From positions 36,134,844-36,198,843 of the forward strand of contig NC_088787.1 in the NCBI RefSeq assembly GCF_949628265.1: a stretch of DNA of 64,000 nt, read 5' to 3'. This DNA is from Cloeon dipterum (taxonomy: Eukaryota; Arthropoda; Insecta; Ephemeroptera; Baetidae). A program made the position numbers and the translations under genes. Under the pieces are notes generated by a model, which worked only from the letters and a program-made list of their open reading frames with translations, was not told where the DNA came from and made no database searches. Of the stretch, positions 43,103 to 54,256 are shown piece after piece (the stretch's first letter is position 1; every line of letters starts with the position of its first letter).

Positions 43103-44181
43103 TTACTGCATTACAAAGTCCTTGAACTTTCCAGGCAACTTCCTCTCTCGGGCAGGCCTGGCAGGTGTGGGTGGTTGGTTTTGTGTAGCTTCTGGTGGGT
43201 CAGGCGCAGGCACATCTTCTACTTCCTCCCACGCAGGCGGCAACAGGATGGGAACCTCAGCCCGCATGGATTTGGCTGGAGATGCAGCCACAGGTGGAGT
43301 AGGAGCTGACACAGCCGGCACGGATGGAGGGCGTGCATTCATCTTCACCTGGTCCAGATGGCGGTCGACAAGGCCGTCCGGGGTTTCTGCCAGTACACGA
43401 CGGGGGCCAAGCAACCTGATCAAACGCGCTGGCTCCCACTTAATCTTTGGGTCCTTGTAGCTGCGGACTACAACAGGTAGACGGGGAGGGAGCGGCTTCT
43501 GAAGCACAGGCACAGCTTTCAGCATGGTTTCGTCGCGGGCAGCCACTCTGGGCTTGGTTTACCTGAGATTTAGCCAAGACAGTGACAGGTCGTCTGCCAA
43601 GGTTGAACTCTGCAGGCGCAATTCCAGAGGTTGAGTGCGGCGTGGAGTTATGGCCTAGGAGGAAGCTGTCCAGGCGCAAGTTCCATTCAGCTTCAGGCAC
43701 CTTTTTCAGAAAATTTTTAACTGTCTGCACTCCTCGCTCTGCAACTCCGTTTGTCTGGGGGCTGTAAGGAGGAGAGAAAATCAGGTCAATGCCATTATTT
43801 AAACAGAACTGCTTGAAATGTTCTGAGCGGAACGCCGGTCCATTGTCAGCAACCAGGGTGTCACACATCACACAGGCCTTGAACGCGGAATAGTCGGCGG
43901 CAGAAACGAATGGCCGTCTCGGAGTCCATACTTTTGGTCCTTTCAGCGTCTAGCCAACCAGACAGACCGTCTGCAGCTACGATGAAGCTAGCGCCGCGAC
44001 GCACCTCAAGGAAGTCTTGATAAACACGACCCGAAGGTCGAGTTGGAGTTGTCCAGGGAATGATCGGCGCCTTTGACGGTGCTTTATTGAATATCATACA
44101 CGGCTGGCAGGCAAGGCTGACAGCCTCGATAGCTTCATCCATGCCGGGCCAGTAAAAGAATTGTCTGGCCAGCGTTTTCAT
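43103..44181 (-). pseudogene. pol: Integrase part of Gypsy-2 pol, frameshifted
   Basis: Three overlapping minus-strand frames continue the polyprotein. 44181-43861 holds the zinc-finger end (FYWPGMDEAI, CQPCMIFNK) and the first core Asp region. 43871-43440 holds the second Asp (VADNGPAF) and the catalytic Glu region (PQTNGVAERGVQ). 43546-43103 is the C-terminal domain (LLGPRRVLAETPDG) and a Pro-rich tail. Each junction is a frame change, so integrase cannot be made from this copy. Confidence 0.85.
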
Positions 44182-47100
44182 TTTTTGATGGCCATTTGGC
44201 CAAAATGGTTCACGTGGAGCATGGCCAAGACCGATGGACGCAGCTGCTCAGGCACCACGATCCTGTCGGAAAAAGTGATCACACCACTTGCAGATTTAAG
44301 CTGCGGCCACCTCTTCTTGTATTCCAGGAACTGGGCTGGAAGGGTTTTAGGGTCCGCGCTTTTGATTAGTGCATTTTTTAGGACTTGCAGATTTTGGTCC
44401 TCACTGGTGGCTCTCTCCATCGCTTGCAGCGAGATCAGGGTTGCGTCAGGAAGAACGTTCATGAAAGTGACTCTTGGAGGGTCACGTTCGTCATTATCTT
44501 GTTCATCTGCAGGCAGGGGAAGTCTGGAAAGAGCATCAGCATTACAGTGCTTCTTACCAGGCTTGTACTGGATGGAGAAATCAAAGTCACGCAGGAACAG
44601 ACAGTATCTAGTTAGCTTGGAGGAAAGGTCTGGGGAAATTGGCTTCATTTTGCCAAAGATGCCAAGCAGAGGCTTGTGATCCGTCACAATTTCAAACTTG
44701 CGTCCCCAGACGTATTTCTTCAACTTTTTGATGCTCCAGACGATAGCCAATGCCTCTAGCTCAATTTGGGAGTAGTTCAATTCTGCCTTCTGGAGAGTAC
44801 GGGAGATGAACATAACCGGCTCTTCAGTTCCGTCCGCTTTCAGGTGGCTCAGAATAGCGCCCAGGCCACGTCTACTTGCGTCACAGGAGAGACGAAGAGG
44901 TCGCTCAGCATCGTAGAAAGTCAGCGCAAGGGCGTCGAGAAGGTTAGCCTTGGTTTGCTCGAAGGCTCGTAGGCATTCTTCCGTCCAGTTAAAAGGAGTA
45001 CCCTTCTTAAGCAGCCTGTACATTGGAGAAAGAACAGCTGCTTTATTTGGCAGGAATCGGTCGTAATACGTTACGAACCCGAGAAAGGCGAGCAGGTCAT
45101 CCTTGGACTGCACCGGCGGCATCTCTCGGACTGCTTTTAGCTTGTCCTCGGTAGGCAGGATTCCAGAAGGAGTCAGGCGGAACCCGAGGTATTCAAGTTC
45201 TGGAACAGCGAATTTACATTTATTCAGTTTCACGCGCAGGCCGTATTTGATGTAGATAGAGAGAACAGCGCGTGTCCTCTCATTCAGTTGCTCGGGCGTC
45301 TTGGCATACACGAGCAGGTCGTCGAAGTACACGAAGACCCCTTTCAAGTGAGCAACCAATGACCGGATAGAACTTTGGAATAGAGCTAGGCAAATAGACA
45401 AACCTGGAGGCAGACGCAGGAACTGATAAAGCCCCAGATGAGTGGTGACTGTCAGGATCTTGGAGGACTCCTCGTCAACGGGGAATTGGAGGAATGCGTG
45501 TCGCAGGTTCAGCTTGGTATATACGAATCCAGGTTTCACCTTAGAGAGCACGTCGTCCACGCTGGGAATGGGAGTCGTCGCCGTCTTGCAAGAGGGATAT
45601 ACAGTGGCGCCAAAGTCAGCGCAGAACCTCAAGCTGCCGTCGCTTGTACGCACCCAGACAGCAGGGGTTGCCCAGTCACTGTACAAGACCTTTTTCAGGA
45701 CCTTCTTCTGCTCCAGGGTTTGCAAGACTTCAGAGGCTTGGTCCTGAAGCCCGTAAGGCACGGTGCGAGCAGGAAGGCGCACAGGAACAGCGTCGTCCTT
45801 CAAAGGCACATGGACTGGTGGTCCTCTAAACTTCCCAAGTTCAGGTTTGAAGGCTTCCGTAAGATCTTGCAGCTCGGGTGGAATAGCAGACACGTTGAAA
45901 ACGTGGCTGCTAGCAGGAAGGGTAGTGGGAGATTTCCTAGGTTCCTGAAGGCCTGGGATAGAAAGCTTGATCCCCAGGGCTGGGAACCAGTTTCTCCCAA
46001 GAAGGGCAGGGCCATTACCTTGCATGACTAGCAGATCGAGGTCACATGGTGGAAGATTCTTGGGGTGAAGACGCAGGTTGACCTTGCCAACTGCTTGAAG
46101 TTCTCTGCCCTGACCCCAGGCTGTCATCTTCACAGCACAAGGTTGAAGAGCTCGATGATCAGGGAAGAATTCCTCGAAAGTGGACCAGCCGACCAAGGAA
46201 TAGGTCGCACCGCTGTCTACTTCCATAGGCAACTTCTTGCCGTTCACACCTACGTGCAGGATGTACTTTCTCGTGGAAGTGGGGTCAGGGTCAGCAGCTT
46301 GTACTTGAAGGAGGTAGTTGACCACGGCTTCCGCGTCCTCCTCCCCTCCGTCAGCATCGTCTGCATACGACTGCTGAAGGAAGTTTGCAGAGTTGTTCCT
46401 TGCAGAACGACAAACTGCCATCAAGTGGCCCTTCAAGCCACACTTTCGGCAGATTGCGTCTTTAAACTTGCAGTTAGCGCGGGCATGACCAGACTTGCCA
46501 CACGTATGGCAGTTCTTGAAACGAGCAACAGGTTGTCCATCCGGAGGCTTATCCGGGCTCCTGGTTTGCGATCTTGGATTGGCGGTTGACCTTTCACTTG
46601 CAGCAGGACTCACCTTCATGACGCCGCTGCTTTGTTGAATACTTTCGGAGCTGGCAGCCGCCTGTTCGTACGCTACAATGAAACTGGTCACGTACTTGTA
46701 GTCCAGCTTATCGTCCTCCTCGGCGAGAAGCTTCTTTCTAATGTCCATATTTTGAAGGCCGGAGATAATTTTAGGCACCAGAATCTTGTCACGAACAGCG
46801 TCGTCGTCGAAACCAGAGCGCGAAGACAGTTCTACCAGGTCAGCGATGAACTCGGTAGATGGCTCGTCTGGATGCTGAACTCGTCGGAAAAACTGATCTT
46901 GATAGTCGATGCGCTGCGGCTCGACACGACGGTAGAATTGTGCAAATTTGGCTGTCAGATCAGTGAAGGAGGTGGTAGTCACGTCTTGCCCGGCGAAGAG
47001 CTTCAGAATGATGCGAAAATTTTTCTCGTCCTGGCTGTCGATGAAAATGTCTCGCTTGTCAGCATCGGTAAAAATGCGGCGAACTTTGAAATGCACATTC

Positions 47101-47237
47101 CACCGCTGCAGGTAGTCCTTGAAGCTGAAGGGTCCAGACGGGTCGAAGGGAGGAACCCTGGTTCGGTCCATAAAGGCAAACGAAGGCCGTGCGCCACCGC
47201 CACCAACATCGCCGGGAGTAGCGTCATCCGTCGCCAT
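44178..47237 (-). CDS. Gag-Pol of Gypsy-2 through RNase H
   Basis: A single open frame (upstream-most codon 47285; the Met at 47237 is the likelier start given the very short leader). It includes a capsid-like region (roughly residues 50-220 from 47237), two CCHC zinc knuckles (HTCGKSGHARANC and CRKCGLKGHLMAVC types), a retropepsin with DSGATYSLV, reverse transcriptase with YFDD, and RNase H with SCDASRRGLG and a TDHKPL block. It stops at 44178 by a frameshift into the integrase frame. Gag and pol need no frameshift signal because they share one frame. The enzyme motifs look intact, so the lesions are confined to integrase. Confidence 0.88.
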   Translation of the reverse strand: MATDDATPGDVGGGGARPSFAFMDRTRVPPFDPSGPFSFKDYLQRWNVHFKVRRIFTDADKRDIFIDSQDEKNFRIILKLFAGQDVTTTSFTDLTAKFAQFYRRVEPQRIDYQDQFFRRVQHPDEPSTEFIADLVELSSRSGFDDDAVRDKILVPKIISGLQNMDIRKKLLAEEDDKLDYKYVTSFIVAYEQAAASSESIQQSSGVMKVSPAASERSTANPRSQTRSPDKPPDGQPVARFKNCHTCGKSGHARANCKFKDAICRKCGLKGHLMAVCRSARNNSANFLQQSYADDADGGEEDAEAVVNYLLQVQAADPDPTSTRKYILHVGVNGKKLPMEVDSGATYSLVGWSTFEEFFPDHRALQPCAVKMTAWGQGRELQAVGKVNLRLHPKNLPPCDLDLLVMQGNGPALLGRNWFPALGIKLSIPGLQEPRKSPTTLPASSHVFNVSAIPPELQDLTEAFKPELGKFRGPPVHVPLKDDAVPVRLPARTVPYGLQDQASEVLQTLEQKKVLKKVLYSDWATPAVWVRTSDGSLRFCADFGATVYPSCKTATTPIPSVDDVLSKVKPGFVYTKLNLRHAFLQFPVDEESSKILTVTTHLGLYQFLRLPPGLSICLALFQSSIRSLVAHLKGVFVYFDDLLVYAKTPEQLNERTRAVLSIYIKYGLRVKLNKCKFAVPELEYLGFRLTPSGILPTEDKLKAVREMPPVQSKDDLLAFLGFVTYYDRFLPNKAAVLSPMYRLLKKGTPFNWTEECLRAFEQTKANLLDALALTFYDAERPLRLSCDASRRGLGAILSHLKADGTEEPVMFISRTLQKAELNYSQIELEALAIVWSIKKLKKYVWGRKFEIVTDHKPLLGIFGKMKPISPDLSSKLTRYCLFLRDFDFSIQYKPGKKHCNADALSRLPLPADEQDNDERDPPRVTFMNVLPDATLISLQAMERATSEDQNLQVLKNALIKSADPKTLPAQFLEYKKRWPQLKSASGVITFSDRIVVPEQLRPSVLAMLHVNHFGQMAIKK

Positions 47238-47301
47238 CTTGGAAGATTTGAAAAGCAGCGGAATAACTTGCGTGATAAACGTCAAAATCCTCGTCGCCAG
47301 T

Positions 47302-47519
47302 TGTTACGCCGGTAGCTTCCGCAGGTGAAGGGAAGCTCCGGCTCAGGTCCCATCAGGGCTGGTACTTCAGGGTATTGCTTTGGCCTTTGCCTGGCTGACA
47401 GTAGTAAGGGAGAGCAGTGAAATGAAACACGTCTTTTCCCAGTGGTGTCATGAGACTTACTCTATTGTCACTGTTGCCAACTTACAGTCATACAATAATA
47501 ATAGTAATCAGGCTTACCA
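47302..47519 (-). repeat. 5' LTR of Gypsy-2 (218 bp)
   Basis: Matches 42760-42977 except about three bases (e.g. CTCGCTG/CTGGCTG, CATAAGAC/CATGAGAC). Directly followed on the plus strand by the second copy of the 105-bp exon segment. Confidence 0.9.
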
Positions 47520-47523
47520 TTTC

Positions 47524-47632
47524 TTGGAAGAGGCTGCGGAGATCAGAACAACCCCTGTCCATGCTGCCAGTGCTGAACCTGATGACAAGTAAGTTTGGTT
47601 ACACTGGCCCCAAAATTTTTCTATTCCCCGCA
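47524..47632 (+). repeat. 105-bp exon/intron segment duplicated across Gypsy-2, copy 2
   Basis: Same as 42504-42609 with few changes, including the GTAAGT donor. It stops being similar right after GCACTTT. Confidence 0.8.
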
Positions 47633-48099
47633 CTTTTTGAATGTTGTGGCTAAGCATGTCCCTCTTTGAATAACGACGGATGAGCCAAATCGGACCTTTG
47701 ACCAGAATAAAATGTTTATGATATTTTCTGGTGTTAATGCACAATTTAAAGTTTGCGTTACAGAATTGGGGCCATTCAATCCATCAGTTGTAATGTGCGC
47801 TAGCTGCTTCCCTTTGCTTGCATATCTGCAAGCGCACCATTTCTCTTCTTCGTTGAATATCATCGTAGGTGCAAAAGAGGAGCCATCAAAACTGCATTGG
47901 TGATTATTTTTTACTGAGCTGCAAGTTTCTTAGAGTGAATGATAATTACTAGAGTTTGCAGAAGAATGAGGCATCTGCAGATGCTTCTGGAAGAACATTA
48001 ATGGTATCACTGAGGGCTCTTTTTTGGACATTATCACAACCTTTAATTTGGATCAACTCATTGGGCGGTCCGTTAAGGTCAAGAATCGTATCAATTCTT
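47621..48099 (-). CDS. Candidate minus-strand host exons, unknown
   Basis: An exon at 48099-47950 (acceptor CCACACAG, donor GTAATT) encodes about 50 residues with a LNGPPNELIQIKG block. A second open segment at about 47863-47640 has FNEEEKWCACRYASKGKQL and a LTPENIINILFWSKV block. Both have good protein character but no recognised family. The 3' side meets the duplicated recombinase exon on the opposite strand. Confidence 0.4.
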
Positions 48100-48319
48100 C
48101 TGTGTGGAGAAAGCTTGTTAGATATCGGAATGATTGATCAGTAAATGCTTACTGCAGCACTGTGATGTGGTAGATAGCTGGTGACCTGAATGCAAAATCT
48201 TCTGCGCTTACAATCTTACAGAGTTGTTTTCCAAATCGGGATATGTACCGACCTGCCTCATTTTTGATAATTACCAGGGCAATTGTGCATCAGATGTATG
48301 CGCAGAATTAGTCACACAA

Positions 48320-49250
48320 TTATTATTATTATTCTGTATTTATTCTGGATTCACAGTAATACACAAGACCCGACGGGCCTACAAAAGAGGCCAAGTCGGG
48401 AAATGGCGCCTAGACAAATCAGAATAGCCGGGGTCGTCTCCGAAGGCGGGTTCAGGGCGCCGGTCCTCACTGCAATCTTGGTCCCACGTAGCCACCATCC
48501 ACCAGGAGCCGCGAGGCCTGTTCGACTGATCAGAACGATGGCCAGGAACTTCGATGTCAGCGTGGGCTGGTTTTCTCAAAGTTGACTTGGCTGAGTTGGA
48601 AGCATGGTGAGCAGCCGGGCGTTAGCCAAGGCTTGACGCTCTTCCACGCTGGCCCCCAGCAACTCGTCAGGGAGATTTGGCGCTGGAACTCGAATTCACT
48701 CCCCCGGCTGGTCTTCTTCGCAGACTTATGAGCCACCCCTCGTCCGAAAATGAATTTCTTTCTTCAGGAGTGCCGGCTGTCGCTCGTTTGATGGCAAGGT
48801 TGAGGGCACGGCGGGGTCGACTCTGGGTCGTCCCAAGCTGAGATCCCTCGATGGTCGTTGCGGTGGCCGGTTTCTTGGACGGAGAGCCGCATCCTCCGGC
48901 TAAAGAGGACTCCTCTCCGCCAAGGCAGAGCCCCTCGGCGCGATTCTGCGATGTCGCGAGCGAAAATTCGCAGGGTGCCGTTGGCGAGCTACTCGGCGCT
49001 TGTTGGTCTTTGCCATTGTTGCTTTGGTGGAATCGTACTCACTCGCCAGTCAGAACTTCTAAACCAGAATTTTGGGCCGAAATTTTGTTCCCCAGAAGAA
49101 ATTTTGACGTCGATCGATGCGGCGTGAAAAGCTGAGCAAGGAGATGCCAGTTTCTTCCAGTCAAAGTTCAACGTCGGGGCCAAAAGGGGAAAATTCTGAG
49201 GAGCGAATTTGAAGTGCGTCCGTTCTTGTTGTCGGCAACAATCGGACCTC
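48320..49250 (-). mobile_element. 931-bp unit with (AAT)n tail, copy A
   Basis: On the minus strand it ends ...CCAGAATAAATACAG then (AAT)n, with an AATAAA signal, like the 3' end of a LINE or SINE. It reads partly as protein (an APNLPDELLGA-like block) but has stops. Copy B directly follows at 49251-50181 and appears identical. Confidence 0.7.
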
Positions 49251-50181
49251 TTATTATTATTATTCTGTATTTATTCTGGATTCACAGTAATACACAAGAC
49301 CCGACGGGCCTACAAAAGAGGCCAAGTCGGGAAATGGCGCCTAGACAAATCAGAATAGCCGGGGTCGTCTCCGAAGGCGGGTTCAGGGCGCCGGTCCTCA
49401 CTGCAATCTTGGTCCCACGTAGCCACCATCCACCAGGAGCCGCGAGGCCTGTTCGACTGATCAGAACGATGGCCAGGAACTTCGATGTCAGCGTGGGCTG
49501 GTTTTCTCAAAGTTGACTTGGCTGAGTTGGAAGCATGGTGAGCAGCCGGGCGTTAGCCAAGGCTTGACGCTCTTCCACGCTGGCCCCCAGCAACTCGTCA
49601 GGGAGATTTGGCGCTGGAACTCGAATTCACTCCCCCGGCTGGTCTTCTTCGCAGACTTATGAGCCACCCCTCGTCCGAAAATGAATTTCTTTCTTCAGGA
49701 GTGCCGGCTGTCGCTCGTTTGATGGCAAGGTTGAGGGCACGGCGGGGTCGACTCTGGGTCGTCCCAAGCTGAGATCCCTCGATGGTCGTTGCGGTGGCCG
49801 GTTTCTTGGACGGAGAGCCGCATCCTCCGGCTAAAGAGGACTCCTCTCCGCCAAGGCAGAGCCCCTCGGCGCGATTCTGCGATGTCGCGAGCGAAAATTC
49901 GCAGGGTGCCGTTGGCGAGCTACTCGGCGCTTGTTGGTCTTTGCCATTGTTGCTTTGGTGGAATCGTACTCACTCGCCAGTCAGAACTTCTAAACCAGAA
50001 TTTTGGGCCGAAATTTTGTTCCCCAGAAGAAATTTTGACGTCGATCGATGCGGCGTGAAAAGCTGAGCAAGGAGATGCCAGTTTCTTCCAGTCAAAGTTC
50101 AACGTCGGGGCCAAAAGGGGAAAATTCTGAGGAGCGAATTTGAAGTGCGTCCGTTCTTGTTGTCGGCAACAATCGGACCTC
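49251..50181 (-). mobile_element. 931-bp unit with (AAT)n tail, copy B
   Basis: Same sequence as copy A at a constant shift of 931 bases. Its upstream (high-coordinate) side abuts the (ATT)n tail of LINE-C. Identity implies a very recent event, or an assembly artefact. Confidence 0.7.
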
Positions 50182-53062
50182 TTATTATTATTATTATTAT
50201 ATTCTTAATTGTCTCTTGGCAAGGTCATACATGAGATTTTGTTACAATTCTAAATATATGCCCTCCAATTGCAATGCACACACAAAATACACACAAAACT
50301 CATAAATTTTTAACGAATTCCAAGAATTCAACAGAATCGTAAAATTTCTTCAAGTGAAGAAATTCATTCAAAGCAACAACAAACTTATCGTTTCGCGGCT
50401 CATGCCGTAGCGAAACTGGCAATGCATTGTACAACATTGCAGCACTTGAAAATGGATTTTGCTGCGAAATCATTAATTTCTGAGGAGCAATGTACAATTC
50501 AGGCGCGCGGCGCGTTCCATGCCCATGCACGTCCCTGGTCTTTTTAAAATAGGCGGGGTATTTTTTAACAAATTTACATGCCTCGAACAAATCAATTGAA
50601 AACACTGGAAGCAGTTTGTACCGCTCAAAAAGTGGTCTCGCAGAACACAGCGGCGTCAACCCCTTCCAGTACCTCTCGCCCGCCAGGGCACGAATCAGCC
50701 GCTTCTGGGCCACGAAAACAGTCCGCAGCGCCCCATCGCTTGCTCCCCCGATCACAATACCATATGACATTATCGAATTCGCATGAGCATAATAAACATT
50801 TAACAAATTTTTTCATCACCATTCCTCTTCAGGCTATTTAACATCGTCACCGTTGTGTGCAGGCGGCCACTAACGTACTGCGCGTGGTCATCCCACTTGC
50901 AGTCTTGCCGCACGTGGAGCCCCAAAAATTTGGAATGATCTGCACACTGAATTAATTGGCCGGCGAGGTCTATTTGAGGGGATTCATTCTGTTTTTGCCC
51001 GCGGAACTGCACAAGAACCGACTTTGATGCGTTGAGCGTTAAAAAATTTGCTTCGCAAAATTCTTGAAGCATCCCTGCTGACAACCGGGCGTTTTGATGT
51101 AATTCTTCGTTAGTTGGGGCGGAAAGCAAAGAGGAAGTGTCGTCGGCATAATTCACAGTGAAGCCTATCAGAACGTACAGCAGCATGTCGCAGACTCCGC
51201 CAACGAATAGTGACGGAGACAAAACGCCACCCTGCGGAGTTCCACGCACCACCGAAACCTCCGACGAAAACACTGTCCTCTCCCACTTGCCGACCCTCTG
51301 TGTCATTTTGACCACTTGCGTGCGCCCGGTGAGCGACGATCTCAGCCAGTCAAGCGCAACGCCGCGGACGCCATTCAGATCAAATTTACGCAGCAAAATC
51401 GGCACACACACAGTCCCGAAGGCATTTGTCAAATCGTAAAATATAGCCAAAATCTTTTGCCGATTCTCCATCTTTTCATGCAATTTTACAAAAAATTCAA
51501 ACAACGCAGTTACCGTGCACTTGCCACGGACAAAACCATGCTGGCTCTTTGGAATTATACCGTGCTCCTCATAGAAATTTACAAGCCTGATCAGAAAACA
51601 ATTCTCCAAAATCTTAGAAAATGTAGGCAAATTGGAAATCGGGTGGTAATTCTTGACATCACGCTTGTCCCCTTTCTTAAACAAAGGCACAACAACAGCT
51701 TTTTTCATCATATGAGGATAAACGCCAGTTGAAAATGAGCAATTGACTATGTCTGCGAGCGGCGCGGCAATATGTTGCGCTACACGCTTTACAAGAAACA
51801 TGGGAACTTCGTCCCAGCCAGCGGATTTTTTCGGAGGCAAGCGGCGCAGATGATGCAAAATTTCCTGCGAAGTAACAGGAGACAGAAAGAGCGTTTGAGG
51901 CAAAGATTTCATTCGATCTTGTGGCATCTGGAAGTGCGGCGGCAGCGGAACAACAAAGCTCACATTCAGAGCATTGGCGATAACAATTTTGTCAGTTACA
52001 TTAACATCATTTATCAACAACTCTGAAATGTCCGGTCTGTCCTTCACCTTGCCAACCGCTTTTTTTATCAACGACCATGCAGCCGCTGATTTATTCACGG
52101 CTGACTCGATGAAGGAGCTGTTTCGCGCGTAAATTTCACGCTGCAACCGCACATTAAAATCAAATCTCTTTCGCTTGAACAGCTCCCTGTCAGGATGCTG
52201 CTCAGGAAGAGACCTAACTGCCTTACTTTGCTTTATTAGCTCTGTCCTCGCCTCCCTTACCCCACGCGACAACTTCACCTTGTCTCTCTGATTTGCCCGG
52301 ATCAAAATCTTTTTGAGAGGAAAACACTCTGTAAAAAGACGGTGATATATCTCCAAGAAATTCTCTTATTTCTCATTCACTGAGTCCACGGTGGCAACTT
52401 GAATCCAAGTTTGCAACTCTAAGCGGGACGTGAACTCTTCAACGCTCTCATCCGAAAAAATCCGAGCCTCTATAAATTTATCTAATACTTTTGGCATACC
52501 GAGAAGCAAATTGCAAATAACGGTTTCATGATCAGAAAGAATATTAGGCTCAGCGAAACATGACAGTTGCTCAAAATCATCTATTTTGGCCAATACAAGA
52601 TATATTATTGTGCCTCCAGTTGCACACTTGCGAGTAATCATTTTTTTATTCAACAGACTCAATCCAAATTTGTCGAGCAAACTAATTAATCTCTTTGACT
52701 GAGCAGAATCATTAAGCATTTTTATGTTGAAATCACCGCATATGAACCATTTTTTTACTTTAGGTAAAAGGAGGATCTTTTCCAAATTTTGTTCAAGATA
52801 TGAGAAGAAGCGTGGGAAATCAGAGTTGTTAACTGGATTTGAAGGGCGATATACCAACAAGAAACATAATTTTTGACTGTTTACATCGAAAGTTATCGCC
52901 GCACACTCACAACAAATCGCGTTTGATCAAAATGGCGACTCCACCTCTTTCTCTCTCTCTCCTACCGAAACCAGCAGCCAATTTGTAGTCCAACATTTGT
53001 AGACCCATGACTTCATTCTCATCTAACCAAGTCTCAGTAAAAAGCAATAAACTAGGAGATAG
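50182..53062 (-). mobile_element. Third LINE (LINE-C), 5'-truncated and frameshifted
   Basis: Minus-strand element ending in (AAT)n at 50182-50199. From about 53062 down: an endonuclease beginning at a TETWLDE block, a GDFN motif, RT, and a C-terminal domain. It lacks the PHD finger and 2A seen in LINE-A and LINE-B, and its sequence is clearly a different family (jockey-like or CR1-like; a tree would decide). Confidence 0.8.
50300..52860 (-). pseudogene. LINE-C polyprotein remnants
   Basis: Three frames: 52860-52366 (endonuclease, GDFN, SDHE), 52356-50800 (RT), and 50806-50300 (C-terminal region). In RT the usual RPISNL reads H-P-I-S-N-L and the DLSKAFD block reads DLTNAFG, so the first catalytic region keeps one Asp but changes neighbours; YADD is intact. 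A stop separates endonuclease from RT and a frameshift separates RT from the tail. Not functional. Confidence 0.8.
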
Positions 53063-53096
53063 TGTCTCTTTTAGAGCGTATTCCAAGAGAGGAAAC

Positions 53097-53850
53097 TGAA
53101 ACAGGAAACAAGAATTCCTGCTTTTTCCTGGAATTCCGGCTGGACAGGAAGATATTTTTCAGGAACAGGACAAGACAAGAATTTTGTTTCAAAACAATTC
53201 CATTCTTGGTCTATTTTATATCAAATATACCTCATTTATAGACAGCATTACTTCTCATTTTGATACTGCCTTACAATGTTTACTTTCTTTCATATAACTA
53301 TAAATATTTTTCTAAAAAAACCTAAAAATTATGACGATGTTTACAATTTTGCTCTAAAGCTTGAATTAAAATGCACAACTCTTTAATTATAGTCAGTGGT
53401 GTTCGAAAAAACAAGCGTTTTACGGAAACAATCAACTGTATCAAAAATTAACTTTTTTTAGGGTTTTTCTGCAATTCTTTTTCATTTTAAGCACTATTTG
53501 AAATACTTTTTGTTGGATACTAAATTCTGTGCGGGGTGCATATTATTTTTTCCGTTTTGTTCATAAAGGGGAATTAGATGAATTAGAAATTATATTCTCT
53601 ATCAAAATTTAAACACTTAGAAAATCTGTAAAATGGAAGTTTCAAATAATTAAAAGCAAACAAAAACCAGGTATAAATATTAATATGGAAGAATTAGAAG
53701 ACCATTTTGTAAATTTGAATTAAATTTAAGAAAAAAAAACAGGAAAAAACAGGAACAGGACAGGACCGGAAATCCTATTTTGGAACAGGAACAGGACAAG
53801 ACAGGAAATTTTTTTCCCGGAACAGGTCAGGACAGGAACAGAAAAACCTT
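53097..53850 (+). repeat. AGGACAGG-family dispersed repeat, copy 3 (longest)
   Basis: Starts GAAACAGGAAACAAGAATTC, has GGAACAGGACAAGACAAG near 53163, an AT-rich body, and a right end with several AGGAACAGGACAGGA words (53740-53845). It directly follows the truncated end of LINE-C. Noncoding. Confidence 0.65.
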
Positions 53851-54136
53851 TCTTCAATACGATCTAGTCTCTTTCTGGTTGCGGATAGCGTCTTTGAACA
53901 AATTTAGTTTTTTGGCACTTGACAAACCTCATAGATTCAAAAACAGTCACGAAGAGACTCACGAGGCACTTAAAACCAATATTGTTCAAATTTGGTGTGG
54001 GGGTACATTTTAGGTTGGGGAACCCATTAAAAATAGTAGGGGGCCCCATGGGACTCTTTTTGGGGACCAAAAAAATTGTTTCAAAACAGCACTTTGAGTT
54101 GGCAGTATTGAGGTACCACGTGACCTTATGCATGCA
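53851..54136. other. Spacer
   Basis: Open frames on both strands are short; nothing recognised. Confidence 0.3.
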
Positions 54137-54256
54137 ACCGATATTAACTGGTCAAAATAACCGGTATAACCGGCTATAACAACCGGTAAAACCGGTCAAA
54201 TGTACCGGTTTTTACCGGTATATTTAGCCAGTTTTACTGGTAAAAACCGGTTAATA
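54137..54256. repeat. CCGGTTTTAACCGG-type palindromic repeat, copy 2
   Basis: Dense AACCGGT and ACCGGTTTT words, as at 30784-31025. Confidence 0.6.

Larger units (their letters stand above)
42760..47519 (-). mobile_element. Ty3/gypsy LTR retrotransposon, minus strand (Gypsy-2)
   Basis: Two 218-bp LTRs (42760-42977 and 47302-47519) enclose gag-pol read on the minus strand. On that strand each LTR begins TG and ends CA. A primer-binding-like TGGCGACGAGG lies two bases inside the 5' LTR, and a polypurine tract with ten G and AAGAAA directly precedes the 3' LTR (plus-strand 42978-42993). LTRs differ at about three positions. No target duplication is visible. Unlike Gypsy-1 it has zinc knuckles and a fused gag-pol frame. 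Confidence 0.92.

Noticed and set aside
45438..47315. Plus-strand open frames of up to 227 codons in this interval
   Set aside because: They lie antisense to the clear Gag-Pol frame of Gypsy-2 and show no motifs.
48283..50066. Repeated ORFs of about 60-100 codons in the 931-bp units as genes
   Set aside because: They appear on both strands in several overlapping frames of a repeat, without start context or splice structure.
48320..50181. Pair of identical 931-bp repeats read as LTRs of an element
   Set aside because: They are directly adjacent with no internal region, lack TG...CA ends, and each ends in an (AAT)n tail with a polyadenylation signal.
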